This document shows positions 20,218-28,037 of a stretch of 64,000 bases of DNA, piece by piece. The DNA comes from Butyrivibrio sp. (GTDB lineage: Bacteria; Bacillota; Clostridia; Lachnospirales; Lachnospiraceae), in contig SVFZ01000006.1 of assembly GCA_015056585.1 (NCBI GenBank), positions 1 to 64,000 on the forward strand, in the 5' to 3' direction. Both the position numbers and the translations under genes were made by a program. Under the pieces are notes generated by a model, which saw nothing but the letters and a program-made list of their open reading frames with translations, did not search any database and was not told the DNA's origin. Each line of letters starts with the position of its first letter. Within the stretch, counting starts at the first letter, position 1.

Positions 20218-21351
20218 TTAAAACATTTCCTTTAGAAGATTGCATATCTCGACCACAGTTTCCTTTTCCAGGTCTGCATAAAAAGGCATAGTAAGCACCT
20301 GTCTAGACAATCTCCTTGCAACAGGCGTCTCGCCATTATATCCTAAAGACTTATAGCAGTCAAATTCACTGGTGAGAGGATAGAAGTACTTTCTCGTAAA
20401 AATATTGTGCTCAGCCATCTTCTTATAAACAGTATCCCTTGAAACACCAAGAACTTCTTCGTCATAAAATACAGGGCAATAAGAATAGTTTCTCTCCACA
20501 TCCCTCCTGTAAGGCTTAAGCATTCTTATACCATCTATGCCTGCCAGCTCGCGCTCATATATCTCGTAAACCGCCTTTCTCTTAAGCCTGTTTTCTTCAA
20601 AATGTACCAGGTTGCAAAGACCCATAGCAGCTTCAAATTCGTTCATTTTAGCATTTGCGCCCACAAAGGCAACATTTTCTTCGCCCATGATTCCAAAATT
20701 TATAAGCTGATAAAATCTTACAGCAACGTTATAATCTTTTATAACAGCGCAGCCACCTTCTATGGTATTAAAGGACTTGGTTGCATGGAAGGAAAACATT
20801 GAAACGTCACCGTAAGAAGAAATGTTCTTTTCGCCAATCTTTACACCAAATGCGTGAGCCGCATCATATATTACCTTAAGCCCATGCTTCTTTGCGATTT
20901 TTTCGATTTCTTCAACGTTGCAAGGCATACCATATACATGAACTGGCAAAATTGCAACAGTCTTATCTGTGATCAGGCTCTCAATCTTTTCCGGATCCAT
21001 TGTACAGTCTGATTCCCTTACATCGCAAAAAACAGGAGTACATCCGTTTCTCACTATCGCATGAGTAGTAGATGCAAAGGTATATGGAGTTGTTATGATC
21101 TCGCCCTTTAGATTCAATGCCTGAAGCGCCAATTCCAACGCCATATGACCATTGCAGCTTGGAACACATATATCAACGTCAAGAAATTCAGAAAGCTTTT
21201 CTCTGAATTCCTCATGAAGCGGCCCCATATTGGTCAGCGTACTCTTTTCCCATATTCTCTTCAAATATTCGACATATTCTTCAAGCGGAGGAAGTGAAGG
21301 CTTAGTAACAAATACACCTTTTCTGTCATCTGAATATTTCTTTACGTACAT
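20218..21351 (-). CDS. DegT/DnrJ/EryC1 nucleotide-sugar aminotransferase
   Basis: A 377-residue PLP enzyme of the DegT/StrS family, which puts an amino group on keto-sugar nucleotides. The lysine that binds PLP is K192 in FSFHATKSFNTIEGG, and D163 in VIYDAAHAFG contacts the cofactor. A GNAT acetyltransferase gene lies immediately upstream in the operon, the usual aminotransferase/N-acyltransferase pair for N-acyl amino sugars. No dTDP-glucose synthase or dehydratase is in the window, so the keto-sugar must be made elsewhere. Confidence 0.9.
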   Translation of the reverse strand: MYVKKYSDDRKGVFVTKPSLPPLEEYVEYLKRIWEKSTLTNMGPLHEEFREKLSEFLDVDICVPSCNGHMALELALQALNLKGEIITTPYTFASTTHAIVRNGCTPVFCDVRESDCTMDPEKIESLITDKTVAILPVHVYGMPCNVEEIEKIAKKHGLKVIYDAAHAFGVKIGEKNISSYGDVSMFSFHATKSFNTIEGGCAVIKDYNVAVRFYQLINFGIMGEENVAFVGANAKMNEFEAAMGLCNLVHFEENRLKRKAVYEIYERELAGIDGIRMLKPYRRDVERNYSYCPVFYDEEVLGVSRDTVYKKMAEHNIFTRKYFYPLTSEFDCYKSLGYNGETPVARRLSRQVLTMPFYADLEKETVVEICNLLKEMF

Positions 21352-21363
21352 ATTACATCTCTC

Positions 21364-21849
21364 CTATTTTTTGAGCATTCTTCCTACCAGATCATCAAAA
21401 TCCATCGCCATATATAAGGTTCCATCGCCTTTTTCGGGTAAATACTTAAATCCAAAAGCCTCATACAGCTTCCTTGCTTTGGTATTGCTCTCGGCCACTT
21501 CAAGCTTTACACTGGTCATTCCCGCCTGGCTTGCGATCTTAACGCCTTCCCTGAATAGTCTGAACAATGTTTTCCCTTTACCTATTCCAAGATTTTCGTC
21601 AAGAGCAAAGGCCGTGATATAACCTGTCTTAGTCACTTTATCATTACTGTAGAAGCAGATAAAGCCTACAGATTCGCCATTTCTTTTTTCAACTATTGTA
21701 TGACCGTTCTCTAGCAGCTTTTTAGCATAACTAACTTTTGTCTCTTCGTCTTTCATAAAGGTAAGTGTTTTACAATCCTTAAAAGCATCGAAGACGCAAA
21801 GCATATCTTCAAGCTCCTTAACCTCATATACGTTAATTTCTGCCTTCAT
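21364..21849 (-). CDS. GNAT-family N-acetyltransferase
   Basis: A 161-residue GNAT protein. The acetyl-CoA loop region is FALDENLGIGKGKTLFRLF, matching the Q/R-x2-G-x-G/A motif, and it is followed by VAESNTKARKLYEAFGFK near the C-terminus, as in RimI-like enzymes. The gene lies 12 bases upstream of the DegT aminotransferase. The likely job is N-acetylation of the amino sugar that enzyme makes, although a general small-molecule acetyltransferase cannot be excluded. Confidence 0.82.
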   Translation of the reverse strand: MKAEINVYEVKELEDMLCVFDAFKDCKTLTFMKDEETKVSYAKKLLENGHTIVEKRNGESVGFICFYSNDKVTKTGYITAFALDENLGIGKGKTLFRLFREGVKIASQAGMTSVKLEVAESNTKARKLYEAFGFKYLPEKGDGTLYMAMDFDDLVGRMLKK

Positions 21850-21869
21850 AGTTCTTTTCCCATCTTAGC

Positions 21870-22808
21870 TTATGCCTTATGTCTTTCTTGCATAAAGGCA
21901 TTAAAATCTCTTTTGTCCTTATACCATAACCAGATAAAAAATCTGACTGCATTGATTGCGATCATTGGCATCTGTCCTTTATAGCAGGCAATTTTCTCAA
22001 ATTCACTCTTACGTCTTTCGTCAAATGAAAGAGGAACTCCCAGCCTTTTGGCAACTCTTTCCATTTCTTTCATGCCATAGAGGAAGAAAATTACATTTTT
22101 AAAGCTATAGAAGTCATGTTTCGATGACCAAGAGCCGCTTTCCTTTTTCAAAATATATCTATAAGCCGCATAAACGTCAGTACTTGTATCTATTTTTCCC
22201 TTAGAGAGCATTCCCAAAACCAGAAAACGATCTATTACCGGGACTCTCGGCATCAGTCTCCAGTCCTTCTTGATCTGGGAAAAAAGCTGATCTACAGCAC
22301 TTTTCCTATACATCACCGTAGCTGTCTGACCAGGAAGGTAGTAGTTTTCAAATTCTTCGGCAGTATAAAGTCCCCCTTTAAACCATGGGATATACTGTTC
22401 TATTTCCTCTTTGCGATCGTTATTCTCATCTACAACAATACATTTTCCAAAGGATGCCACATAGTCCTTGTGGGAATCCAGAAACTCCACCTGTTTCCGG
22501 AGCTTGTTTTCATCAATCCAGTAGTCATCGCCTTCAAGAAATGCAAGATACTCTCCCTGCGCTCTGGAATATAAATCCTTAAAATTCTTAAATGCACCTA
22601 AATTTTTCTCTCTTGCTATTGCCTTAATTTTTCCCGGATGCGCATCGCCATATTTCTTGACAATTTCGCCTGTTCCATCGGGAGAAGCATCATCTCCGAC
22701 AATTACCTCGTAATCAAAGTCACATTTCTGCGTCAGGATACTATCCAGGGCCTTTCCTATATATTTTTCCTGTTTATAGGTCGCAACTATCACGCTTACC
22801 TTTATCAT
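21870..22808 (-). CDS. Family 2 glycosyltransferase
   Basis: A 312-residue cytoplasmic GT-A enzyme. It begins VSVIVATYKQEKYIGKALDS, has the nucleotide-binding GDDASPDGT segment and the metal-binding acidic cluster AFLEGDDYW. The C-terminus ends with a basic, amphipathic segment (NAVRFFIWLWYKDKRDF) that may touch the membrane. Its start overlaps the stop of the upstream fusion gene (ATGA), so they are coupled. It probably adds one sugar to the lipid-linked repeat unit. Confidence 0.88.
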   Translation of the reverse strand: MIKVSVIVATYKQEKYIGKALDSILTQKCDFDYEVIVGDDASPDGTGEIVKKYGDAHPGKIKAIAREKNLGAFKNFKDLYSRAQGEYLAFLEGDDYWIDENKLRKQVEFLDSHKDYVASFGKCIVVDENNDRKEEIEQYIPWFKGGLYTAEEFENYYLPGQTATVMYRKSAVDQLFSQIKKDWRLMPRVPVIDRFLVLGMLSKGKIDTSTDVYAAYRYILKKESGSWSSKHDFYSFKNVIFFLYGMKEMERVAKRLGVPLSFDERRKSEFEKIACYKGQMPMIAINAVRFFIWLWYKDKRDFNAFMQERHKA

Positions 22809-24706
22809 TTGGCCATTCCTTCAATTCTTTTTATTCTCTTCACATACATCTTAGGACTGAAAATAGCTAAAAAGTATTCCTTCTTCTGATGTCTGTCAAG
22901 TTGGTCGTAGTGTTTTATGCATTCAGAAAACATGATCTTTCTGAATCTGCTGCTCAAATGATATCTATCATAATCTTCAAAACTATATCTGAGCATCAAT
23001 TGTATTATTTCCTCGAACATTGAATAAACGATAAGCCTGTAAAAGTCACTGTAAATCTGCTTTTTACAGCAACTCACCCTGTCTCTGTGCGCATCTACTA
23101 TATCAAAATGCCGAAGATCCGCCTTGTTCCTGGCGCCGGTAATACTTGTAGTTCTAACCACATAATGATAAAGCACATCCGGAATTGTAACCACAATATC
23201 TGACTCATCAATTATTCTGTGTATCGTAAACTCGTCTTCGTGTATTTTTCCAACCTTAAAACGAACGTTGTCAAAAACAGTTTTCCTGAACAGCTTGTTA
23301 CAAGCAATAACCATGAGAGTGTATTCTTTTGGAAAAATGACCCCAAGTACTCTCATCGCAGCTGTTCTTGATAGAGTTTCATAAGAATCATAGCCAATTT
23401 TCTCAACAATATTTGTTTCTTTGTAGTAGCCACAGTTTACAATATCAGCGTCTTTTTCCAATGCCGCGATCAAAAGCTTTTCAATAAAAGTACTGTCAAT
23501 GTAATCATCAGAGTCTATAAAGGCGATATATTCCCCGGTTGATGCCTCTATGCCGCTATTTCTGGCCACAGACAAACCTCCATTGCTCTGGTGGCAATAT
23601 AAAAATCTTTTATCCTTTTGAGAAAATTCCTTTGCAATGGATCCCGACCGGTCTGTTGAGCCATCATCTACCATAATAACCTCGATATTTCTGTAAGTTT
23701 GGTTCTGAATGGATTCCAAGCACTTATCCAAATAGTTTTCGACATTGTATATAGGAACAACCACACTCACTAAGGGCTCACTACCGCAATGATGTCTTGC
23801 TGCAGATTCTTTCCCGGGGGAAATCTTCTGTTCCAGTGACCTTACAAGCTCAGGCTGTCTGGTATATGAAATCTTTCTGGCAAAAAACTCCTTGGCACCA
23901 AGCAACTGAGGTAAGTCTTCGATAGTATACTCATAAGGGTCACCTCGTTTCCAGTCAATACATCGTAAGCTTTCATTTTCTATACGATCTTTATATTGTG
24001 AATTTATTGCAAGGGATGCCATAAATACTTCATCCGGAGTATTCATGAAACGGCTCATCTTAATTATTTGCCGTCTACATGCAATAATATATCTTGCAAA
24101 ATCATCTGTTATAGAAAACCAATTGCAGCCTTTTACAAACTGAAAATCTTTATATCTTTTAGTGCGATCGATTCCCCACTCTTTTTGCTTTTCAACTATC
24201 TTCCATTGCCAGAAAGACAGAGTACGTCTTATGGCATTCTTTATGCCAGGACCGTCAAAGCCCCCTTTTCCACACCATCGCATGAAGGGATGATAGTACT
24301 TGATCTTATGCATATAATCATCCCCATATTCACCAGGATAATGATATGCCAGGAATTCTCTGTCCTTATCACTCAGATACTCGTGTATCTCATCCTGAGA
24401 TTTTAAAGGAAAATCTATTCCTGATAAAAGATGATAATAATGATATTGTCCATGCAATGTTGCTTGCTCCAACAAAAGAAGCTCACATTCTACCAGGCTT
24501 GTATGTCCCCATCTGACATCCATTCTTGGAGTAAAGAATAGTACTGACTCTTTTACCCATGTTCCGATTTCCTGCTGATCTACAAACCAGGTCTTCGCAT
24601 CTATATGAAGATAAATATCATTTCTCTTATCATCAATGGCAGCTAATAGATGTTTTAATGATCCAAAATCATTGTGAGCCATAATAAGGTATGCATGTTT
24701 TTTCAT
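22805..24706 (-). CDS. GT14 (Branch) - GT2 fusion glycosyltransferase
   Basis: A 633-residue two-domain protein. Residues 1 to about 290 match the Branch/GT14 family: KHAYLIMAHNDFGSLKHLL, IYLHIDAKT, then RWGHTSLVECELLLLEQA and HLLSGIDFPLKS. Such bacterial proteins are related to beta-1,6-N-acetylglucosaminyl- or xylosyltransferases. Residues about 312-630 form a GT2 domain (SVVVPIYNVENYLDKCLES, VDDGSTDRSG, AFIDSDDYI). It is the first gene of a long operon, with a promoter 49-77 bases upstream. Joining two transferases should let two successive linkages be made by one protein. Confidence 0.88.
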   Translation of the reverse strand: MKKHAYLIMAHNDFGSLKHLLAAIDDKRNDIYLHIDAKTWFVDQQEIGTWVKESVLFFTPRMDVRWGHTSLVECELLLLEQATLHGQYHYYHLLSGIDFPLKSQDEIHEYLSDKDREFLAYHYPGEYGDDYMHKIKYYHPFMRWCGKGGFDGPGIKNAIRRTLSFWQWKIVEKQKEWGIDRTKRYKDFQFVKGCNWFSITDDFARYIIACRRQIIKMSRFMNTPDEVFMASLAINSQYKDRIENESLRCIDWKRGDPYEYTIEDLPQLLGAKEFFARKISYTRQPELVRSLEQKISPGKESAARHHCGSEPLVSVVVPIYNVENYLDKCLESIQNQTYRNIEVIMVDDGSTDRSGSIAKEFSQKDKRFLYCHQSNGGLSVARNSGIEASTGEYIAFIDSDDYIDSTFIEKLLIAALEKDADIVNCGYYKETNIVEKIGYDSYETLSRTAAMRVLGVIFPKEYTLMVIACNKLFRKTVFDNVRFKVGKIHEDEFTIHRIIDESDIVVTIPDVLYHYVVRTTSITGARNKADLRHFDIVDAHRDRVSCCKKQIYSDFYRLIVYSMFEEIIQLMLRYSFEDYDRYHLSSRFRKIMFSECIKHYDQLDRHQKKEYFLAIFSPKMYVKRIKRIEGMAK

Positions 24707-24754
24707 AATTTCTCTTTCAAAATTAATAGAATTCCGCTCATAAATCCGCGCGTT

Positions 24755-24783
24755 ATTATATCATCATTACTATTTATTGTATA
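24755..24783 (-). promoter_or_regulatory. Promoter of the long ligase/ACP operon
   Basis: Minus-strand TATAAT (24755-24760) with TATACA (24778-24783) as -35 and exactly 17 bases between them. It sits between the terminator of the upstream unit and the GT14-GT2 gene, so it probably drives the block from 24706 down to 6534. Confidence 0.6.
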
Positions 24784-24843
24784 TTGATAATATTGTTGTA
24801 ATATCTTGTGAATTATGTATCTTTTTTGTGAACTATTACACAC

Positions 24844-24893
24844 AAAAAGACCTCCAAAGGGCTGTTACTTATAACAAAATCCCCCCAGAGGTC
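24844..24893 (-). terminator. Intrinsic terminator after GT2 gene 24896..25975
   Basis: GACCTC/GAGGTC arms (24849-24854 and 24888-24893) enclose a smaller TGTTA/TAACA hairpin and are followed on the minus strand by five T. It begins three bases after the GT2 stop codon and separates two polysaccharide operons. Confidence 0.75.
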
Positions 24894-24895
24894 AA

Positions 24896-25975
24896 TCAGT
24901 ACGGCATTTTCCACCGCTCCAGTGGTTCCCTCCCCCGGAGCCTTCTGTAGCAATCATAGAAAAACTGCACAAATCTGTCTCCAATATCACCTTCATCAGT
25001 CATTCTTGTTCTGACCATCAGATGATACCTATACTTAATTTTCGCAATTTCCACCGGATATATTGATATTATTTCATCTTTAAAAGCATCAATTTCCGTA
25101 TATCGTTGTTCCATAAAGCTAATATCAGATATTTCCTTAATAGCCTCCACTATTTCGCACGGAGAATGTCCTACATAGGAATGTTCGATCATCTTGACGA
25201 ATAGCACCGGAAACTGTTCAAAAAACGATTTTTCAGAATAATCCCCGGCATATTCCCATACATCCATCGTAAGGAGCATATCCTCACTAATCTTATCCGA
25301 AAGCTTCTTATGGCTTCCCATTGCAGAATCATTTCTTATCGTATACCTAATGCACCTGTCTGCAACATTGTTCATTTTCGACACATGCATCAAATACTTG
25401 ATATTAAACGCAAGATCCTCACCAATTCTGCATTTATCCGGAAATCTTACATTTTTTTCTTTTATGATATCGGTTTTAAACAACTTGTCCCAAACTTCAA
25501 ATCCCACATGGTAGTCTAAGAGTTCTTTAATCAAAAAACTTATGCGGTCCTTTTCCGAAGAAAAAACTCTCTCTCCCACAATGAAGCCATAGTCTTCAAG
25601 CCTGGTTCCTGCATCGTCCCATCTGGAGTACTGACAAGATACCATATCTGCCCCGGCATCTTCCATTGCCCTTACCAGAACTTCAATGCAGTAAACCTCC
25701 ATCAGATCGTCGGGGTCAAAAAAGAAAATATACTCCCCTGTTGCCTGCTCAATCCCATGGTTTCTGGCAGAGGACACTCCGCCATTTTCCTTGTGGTAAA
25801 CCTTAATTCTTTTATCTGCCATGGCGTACCTTTGAGCAATCTCTAAGGTCGTATCCATTGAGCCGTCGTCAACTATGATTACCTCTAAATTCTTGTAGGT
25901 CTGGGCAATCACAGAATCCAGACTTTTTCCGAGATACTTCTCCATATTATAGGCCGGAATTATCACTGAAACCAT
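24896..25975 (-). CDS. Family 2 glycosyltransferase
   Basis: A 359-residue GT-A enzyme: MVSVIIPAYNMEKYLGKSLD, VDDGSMDTTLEIA, GGVSSARNHGIEQATG and the metal-binding FFFDPDDLM. The C-terminal half (IGEDLAFNIKYLMH, YRIRNDS-like region) is of the kind seen in capsule GT2 enzymes such as EpsJ/WcaA. It is the last gene of the 30167..24896 operon and is followed at once by a terminator. Donor and acceptor sugars are unknown. Confidence 0.88.
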   Translation of the reverse strand: MVSVIIPAYNMEKYLGKSLDSVIAQTYKNLEVIIVDDGSMDTTLEIAQRYAMADKRIKVYHKENGGVSSARNHGIEQATGEYIFFFDPDDLMEVYCIEVLVRAMEDAGADMVSCQYSRWDDAGTRLEDYGFIVGERVFSSEKDRISFLIKELLDYHVGFEVWDKLFKTDIIKEKNVRFPDKCRIGEDLAFNIKYLMHVSKMNNVADRCIRYTIRNDSAMGSHKKLSDKISEDMLLTMDVWEYAGDYSEKSFFEQFPVLFVKMIEHSYVGHSPCEIVEAIKEISDISFMEQRYTEIDAFKDEIISIYPVEIAKIKYRYHLMVRTRMTDEGDIGDRFVQFFYDCYRRLRGREPLERWKMPY

Positions 25976-26000
25976 TAATTATAAATGCTCTACCTTTCAT

Positions 26001-26948
26001 TTAAGCAGCATCATATCTCAGCTTAGATTTTAAAACTCTTCCAAGTCTCTGAGCTAATATCGCAAAAGCGATGGCTACTGTAAGAGAGACAATCAAAACT
26101 ACGGAGTTGTGCATACTGATTCTAGATACTGACCAAATACACAATTGATGAAGCAGGAATATTTCCCAGGAATACTTCCCCAGAAATTCAAAAGTTTTCG
26201 ACTTTATATTTATCTTCATAATAACCAAAATAATAAGAAATGCTCCGGTTGTAGAAGAGACTATAGTACTTGCAGGAAATAAAATCCAATTATACGCGAG
26301 TCTTGTAGAAACGGCAAAGGTAATCCCAACAACTATGGTATATAAGTAATATCTCTTGCCTCTTAGATAGCGTATAAGTTCCTCTCTATACAAAGCAAAT
26401 GCTGCTCCGAAAGCATACGTAAAGACATCGTCATACCAATAAGCCTCTTTACCAATCAAAATACATAGTATAATAAACAATACATTTCCAAATGTTATAA
26501 ACATCAACCTTCGATTATTTGAATTAAAAAAAACAAAGGCTAAATCCGTAAATATGAAGAAAAACAATAGACCGGAAAGAAAATTGTTTATAATAATTGA
26601 AAAAATTACTATCGGAAGGTATAACCTCCAGCATCTGTTTGACCATATCTTTTTTAGGTTCAGATCTTTCTTTCTCATATGTCCGGCCATAGTAACATAT
26701 CCTGCCAAAAGAAAAAACAAACCTACCGAATACTGTGCCACTCGATACGAGTGTTCTATCCACTGAGTATTATTTACCATCTGTGAAAAATGGTGAAAAA
26801 ATACAACTATCGTCATTATTCCTTTCAATGTGGTAGTCTGTCTCTTGGACATAAACTCTATCTCAAATTCATCATTTTCGTATTTATGGCCTAAAGCTCC
26901 CAAAACTAAAATAGGAAAAATAATTAGGGAAATTATATTAGATAACAC
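26001..26948 (-). CDS. Acyltransferase-3 family membrane protein
   Basis: A 315-residue polytopic protein. After an N-terminal helix comes the family core, LKGIMTIVVFFHHFSQM, with paired His, and then SVGLFFLLAGYVTM. The start is GTG at 26948, supported by GAGGAG five bases upstream. It lies between two GT2 genes in one operon and is expected to O-acylate the growing or finished glycan at the membrane. It is one of five acyltransferase-3 genes in the window. Confidence 0.82.
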   Translation of the reverse strand: MLSNIISLIIFPILVLGALGHKYENDEFEIEFMSKRQTTTLKGIMTIVVFFHHFSQMVNNTQWIEHSYRVAQYSVGLFFLLAGYVTMAGHMRKKDLNLKKIWSNRCWRLYLPIVIFSIIINNFLSGLLFFFIFTDLAFVFFNSNNRRLMFITFGNVLFIILCILIGKEAYWYDDVFTYAFGAAFALYREELIRYLRGKRYYLYTIVVGITFAVSTRLAYNWILFPASTIVSSTTGAFLIILVIMKINIKSKTFEFLGKYSWEIFLLHQLCIWSVSRISMHNSVVLIVSLTVAIAFAILAQRLGRVLKSKLRYDAA

Positions 26949-26980
26949 GTTAGCTCCTCTTTAATAAAATATTTGTGTAA

Positions 26981-28033
26981 TCAGCCTTTAATTATCTGAT
27001 AAATCCCCCTCAGTAAAAAGAAAATCTCAAATGAACCAATTTTTAAGCTAAAATATCTGATTGAGCTAATCTTTTTTGCTCTGTAAACTTCAGTAAGAAT
27101 TGTCTGAAACTCACTGCTTCGAAGTTCATCGCGAAGCTTCTGTTTAACCAATGCTCTGTATTCCCCTTTGTGATACATCACATAAAAAGCGGTCAATCTC
27201 CTAACCCAGTCTGTTATATATATTCTTTTGACAATAAGGACATTATCTTCTGTAGCGCTTTCCTGTGTAGCCTCCCAAGTTACCAGTCTCCTGTAGATTT
27301 CTTTAGTATCCTCAATATCCCCATCATGATAAGATATAGAAAGGCTACTGTCAGTTCTCTTGACATAATGATACAAAGGGCTATTAATCATACCAATAAA
27401 TCCATCCCGTTTATCAAGATAATCGAGATTAAACTTTAGATCCTCTCCAATCTTTATATCATCATCAAAAGCTATTGAATTATTCTTAATAACCCTACTG
27501 TCATAAAGTTTATTGGTAACAAAATTGAACAGTTCAAGCCACGATAGTGTAGCTGCCGAGCTTCGCCCTAGGAGATAATTCTCTCCACGGATATATCCAT
27601 GGGCAGATTCTAGCGTACGCTCAATACTGCCCCCATTTTTGTTGTACAGATTATCCACATACATTCCACAAACAATCATGGCGACATGCTTATTCTTCCA
27701 CTGCTCATTTGCCTCCATATATCTTTGGATTATGTCATCCTCAGGATAATCATCTGCATCAAAAAAGACTATAAAATCGCCTTTGGCATGCCTTATGCCA
27801 CGATTTCTAGTAGCTGAAACTCCTGCGTTTGAATGTGTATATACTCTTATTCGATCATCCCGGTCTGCATATGTCTTGCAAATTTCGAGCGTCGAATCGC
27901 TTGAGCCATCATCCACCACAATAATCTCTATATTCCGGTAAGACTGTCTTATAGTTGCCTCAATACAATCTTTTATAAACTTTTCTGCGTTGTAGGTAGG
28001 TATTACTACCGATACAAGTATCTCAGAATTCAT
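26981..28033 (-). CDS. Family 2 glycosyltransferase
   Basis: A 351-residue GT2 enzyme with VSVVIPTYNAEKFIKDCIEA, VDDGSSDSTLEICKTYA, GVSATRNRGIRHAKGD and VFFDADDYP. The ATG at 28033 is chosen because it lies three bases after the stop of the upstream fusion gene, where translation would re-start. A longer frame to 28090 would overlap that gene by 53 bases and add residues unlike the family. The C-terminus holds a hydrophobic stretch (FEIFFLLRGIYQII). Confidence 0.87.
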   Translation of the reverse strand: MNSEILVSVVIPTYNAEKFIKDCIEATIRQSYRNIEIIVVDDGSSDSTLEICKTYADRDDRIRVYTHSNAGVSATRNRGIRHAKGDFIVFFDADDYPEDDIIQRYMEANEQWKNKHVAMIVCGMYVDNLYNKNGGSIERTLESAHGYIRGENYLLGRSSAATLSWLELFNFVTNKLYDSRVIKNNSIAFDDDIKIGEDLKFNLDYLDKRDGFIGMINSPLYHYVKRTDSSLSISYHDGDIEDTKEIYRRLVTWEATQESATEDNVLIVKRIYITDWVRRLTAFYVMYHKGEYRALVKQKLRDELRSSEFQTILTEVYRAKKISSIRYFSLKIGSFEIFFLLRGIYQIIKG

Positions 28034-28037
28034 ATTA

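Noticed and set aside
20218-24706. Linking the ABC exporter at 18449..20200 to lasso-peptide export
   Set aside because: It is about 40 kb away from the B2/HprK cassette and embedded among sugar genes; no direct link could be supported.
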